A stretch of DNA of 64,000 bases. Origin: Rhabditoides inermis. Taxonomy: Eukaryota; Nematoda; Chromadorea; Rhabditida; Rhabditidae. The position numbers and the translations under genes were made by a program. The stretch is taken from NCBI GenBank assembly GCA_963966185.1, contig CAWZYM010000369.1:1323501-1387500 (forward strand). The letters run 5' to 3'. Under the pieces are notes generated by a model. That model ran no database searches. It was not told where the DNA came from and saw nothing but the letters and a program-made list of their open reading frames with translations. The first letter of the stretch is position 1; each line of letters opens with the position of its first letter. Below, one piece after another: positions 63,695 to 64,000 of this stretch.

Positions 63695-64000
63695 TTAAAG
63701 AGGTGGTCAGTCAAGCGGCCCTTTTCGGCCGATTTGGCGCAAATCGGCTAAAACAGCTGCAAAGCTCCTTTCTCGGGTATCCGTTGAGCTACAGAGCTCT
63801 AGTTTAGCGAAATCGAACGCTCGAACTGCACAGTTGGTTCCAGTTGAAAAAAAATCAGTTGTTCTGCTATCACACCCTCGATTTTGACCCCTTTAAGCGG
63901 TCGACGAGACTCTCATTTCTCATTTGCATATCCACGCGACCGGTCAGAAGGGGTCAAAATCAAGGGCGTGAAAGCAGGCCATCTGATTTTTTTCAACTGG
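63695..64000. mobile_element. TTAA palindromic element, cut by window end
   Basis: Begins TTAAAGAGGTGGTCAGTCAA. 63839-64000 is an inverted pair with 63-bp arms (CCAGTTGAAAAAAAATCAG, GATTTTGACCCCTT) around a spacer of about 35 bp. The right end is beyond the window. Confidence 0.6.

Overview
This is a eukaryotic window, and everything points to a nematode. Genes are split into many short exons by small introns with (T)TTTCAG-type acceptors. Several start codons sit directly behind such an acceptor, as expected for spliced-leader trans-splicing. One gene carries repeated modules like the nematode MIG-18 fibronectin-type-I family, another looks like a nematode serpentine receptor, and RTE/CR1-type LINEs and tRNA-derived SINEs are common. 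A rhabditid or diplogastrid nematode is my guess; the species cannot be fixed from the sequence. Exons were read by eye from splice consensus and phase. Coordinates are good to about 1-2 bases and protein identities come from recognition, not from searches.

Layout. 1-1.3 kb: 3' part of a cysteine-rich gene whose last exon is broken by an RTE LINE with an 11-bp target-site duplication. 3.6-7.9 kb: a 12-exon gene of unknown function with a myristoylation-like N-terminus. 8.1-10.4 kb (minus): a secreted cysteine-rich protein. 12.0-15.3 kb (minus): a secreted MIG-18-like protein. 16-17 kb: coiled-coil exons beside a long TAA repeat. 18-23.3 kb: five small genes, including a receptor-like gene whose 3' end has been duplicated into the end of a neighbouring gene. 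23.5-26 kb: a 100-aa gene, then a ParB-like gene with apparent frameshifts. 27-29 kb: small minus-strand genes flanked by a Tigger-like DNA transposon. 29.7-36.1 kb (minus): a nine-exon gene joining a MITD1-type MIT_C domain to CCCH-like zinc fingers; its last intron holds a nearly intact CR1-like LINE.

36-48.5 kb is mostly repeats: nested TTAA-flanked MITEs, three tRNA-derived SINE families, a palindromic GACACC element and a hairpin-ended foldback element, with one acidic-protein gene at 40.8-42.2 kb. 48.5-50.2 kb (minus) is a clean seven-exon gene. 50.86-56.63 kb is an array of about 100 copies of a 57-bp minisatellite. 58.4-60.8 kb holds a hexanucleotide (CTCCCT) tract of roughly 660 bp plus exon fragments of an M1-peptidase-like gene and a short-chain dehydrogenase. 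61-63.2 kb has small genes, one a clean two-exon 81-aa gene, and the window ends inside another TTAA-flanked palindromic element.

No operon-like joint pathway is evident. The strongest theme is how mobile DNA has reshaped the genes: insertion into an exon, large insertions into introns, a borrowed stop codon, and microsatellites confined to introns. I see no CRISPR array and no bacterial-type system.
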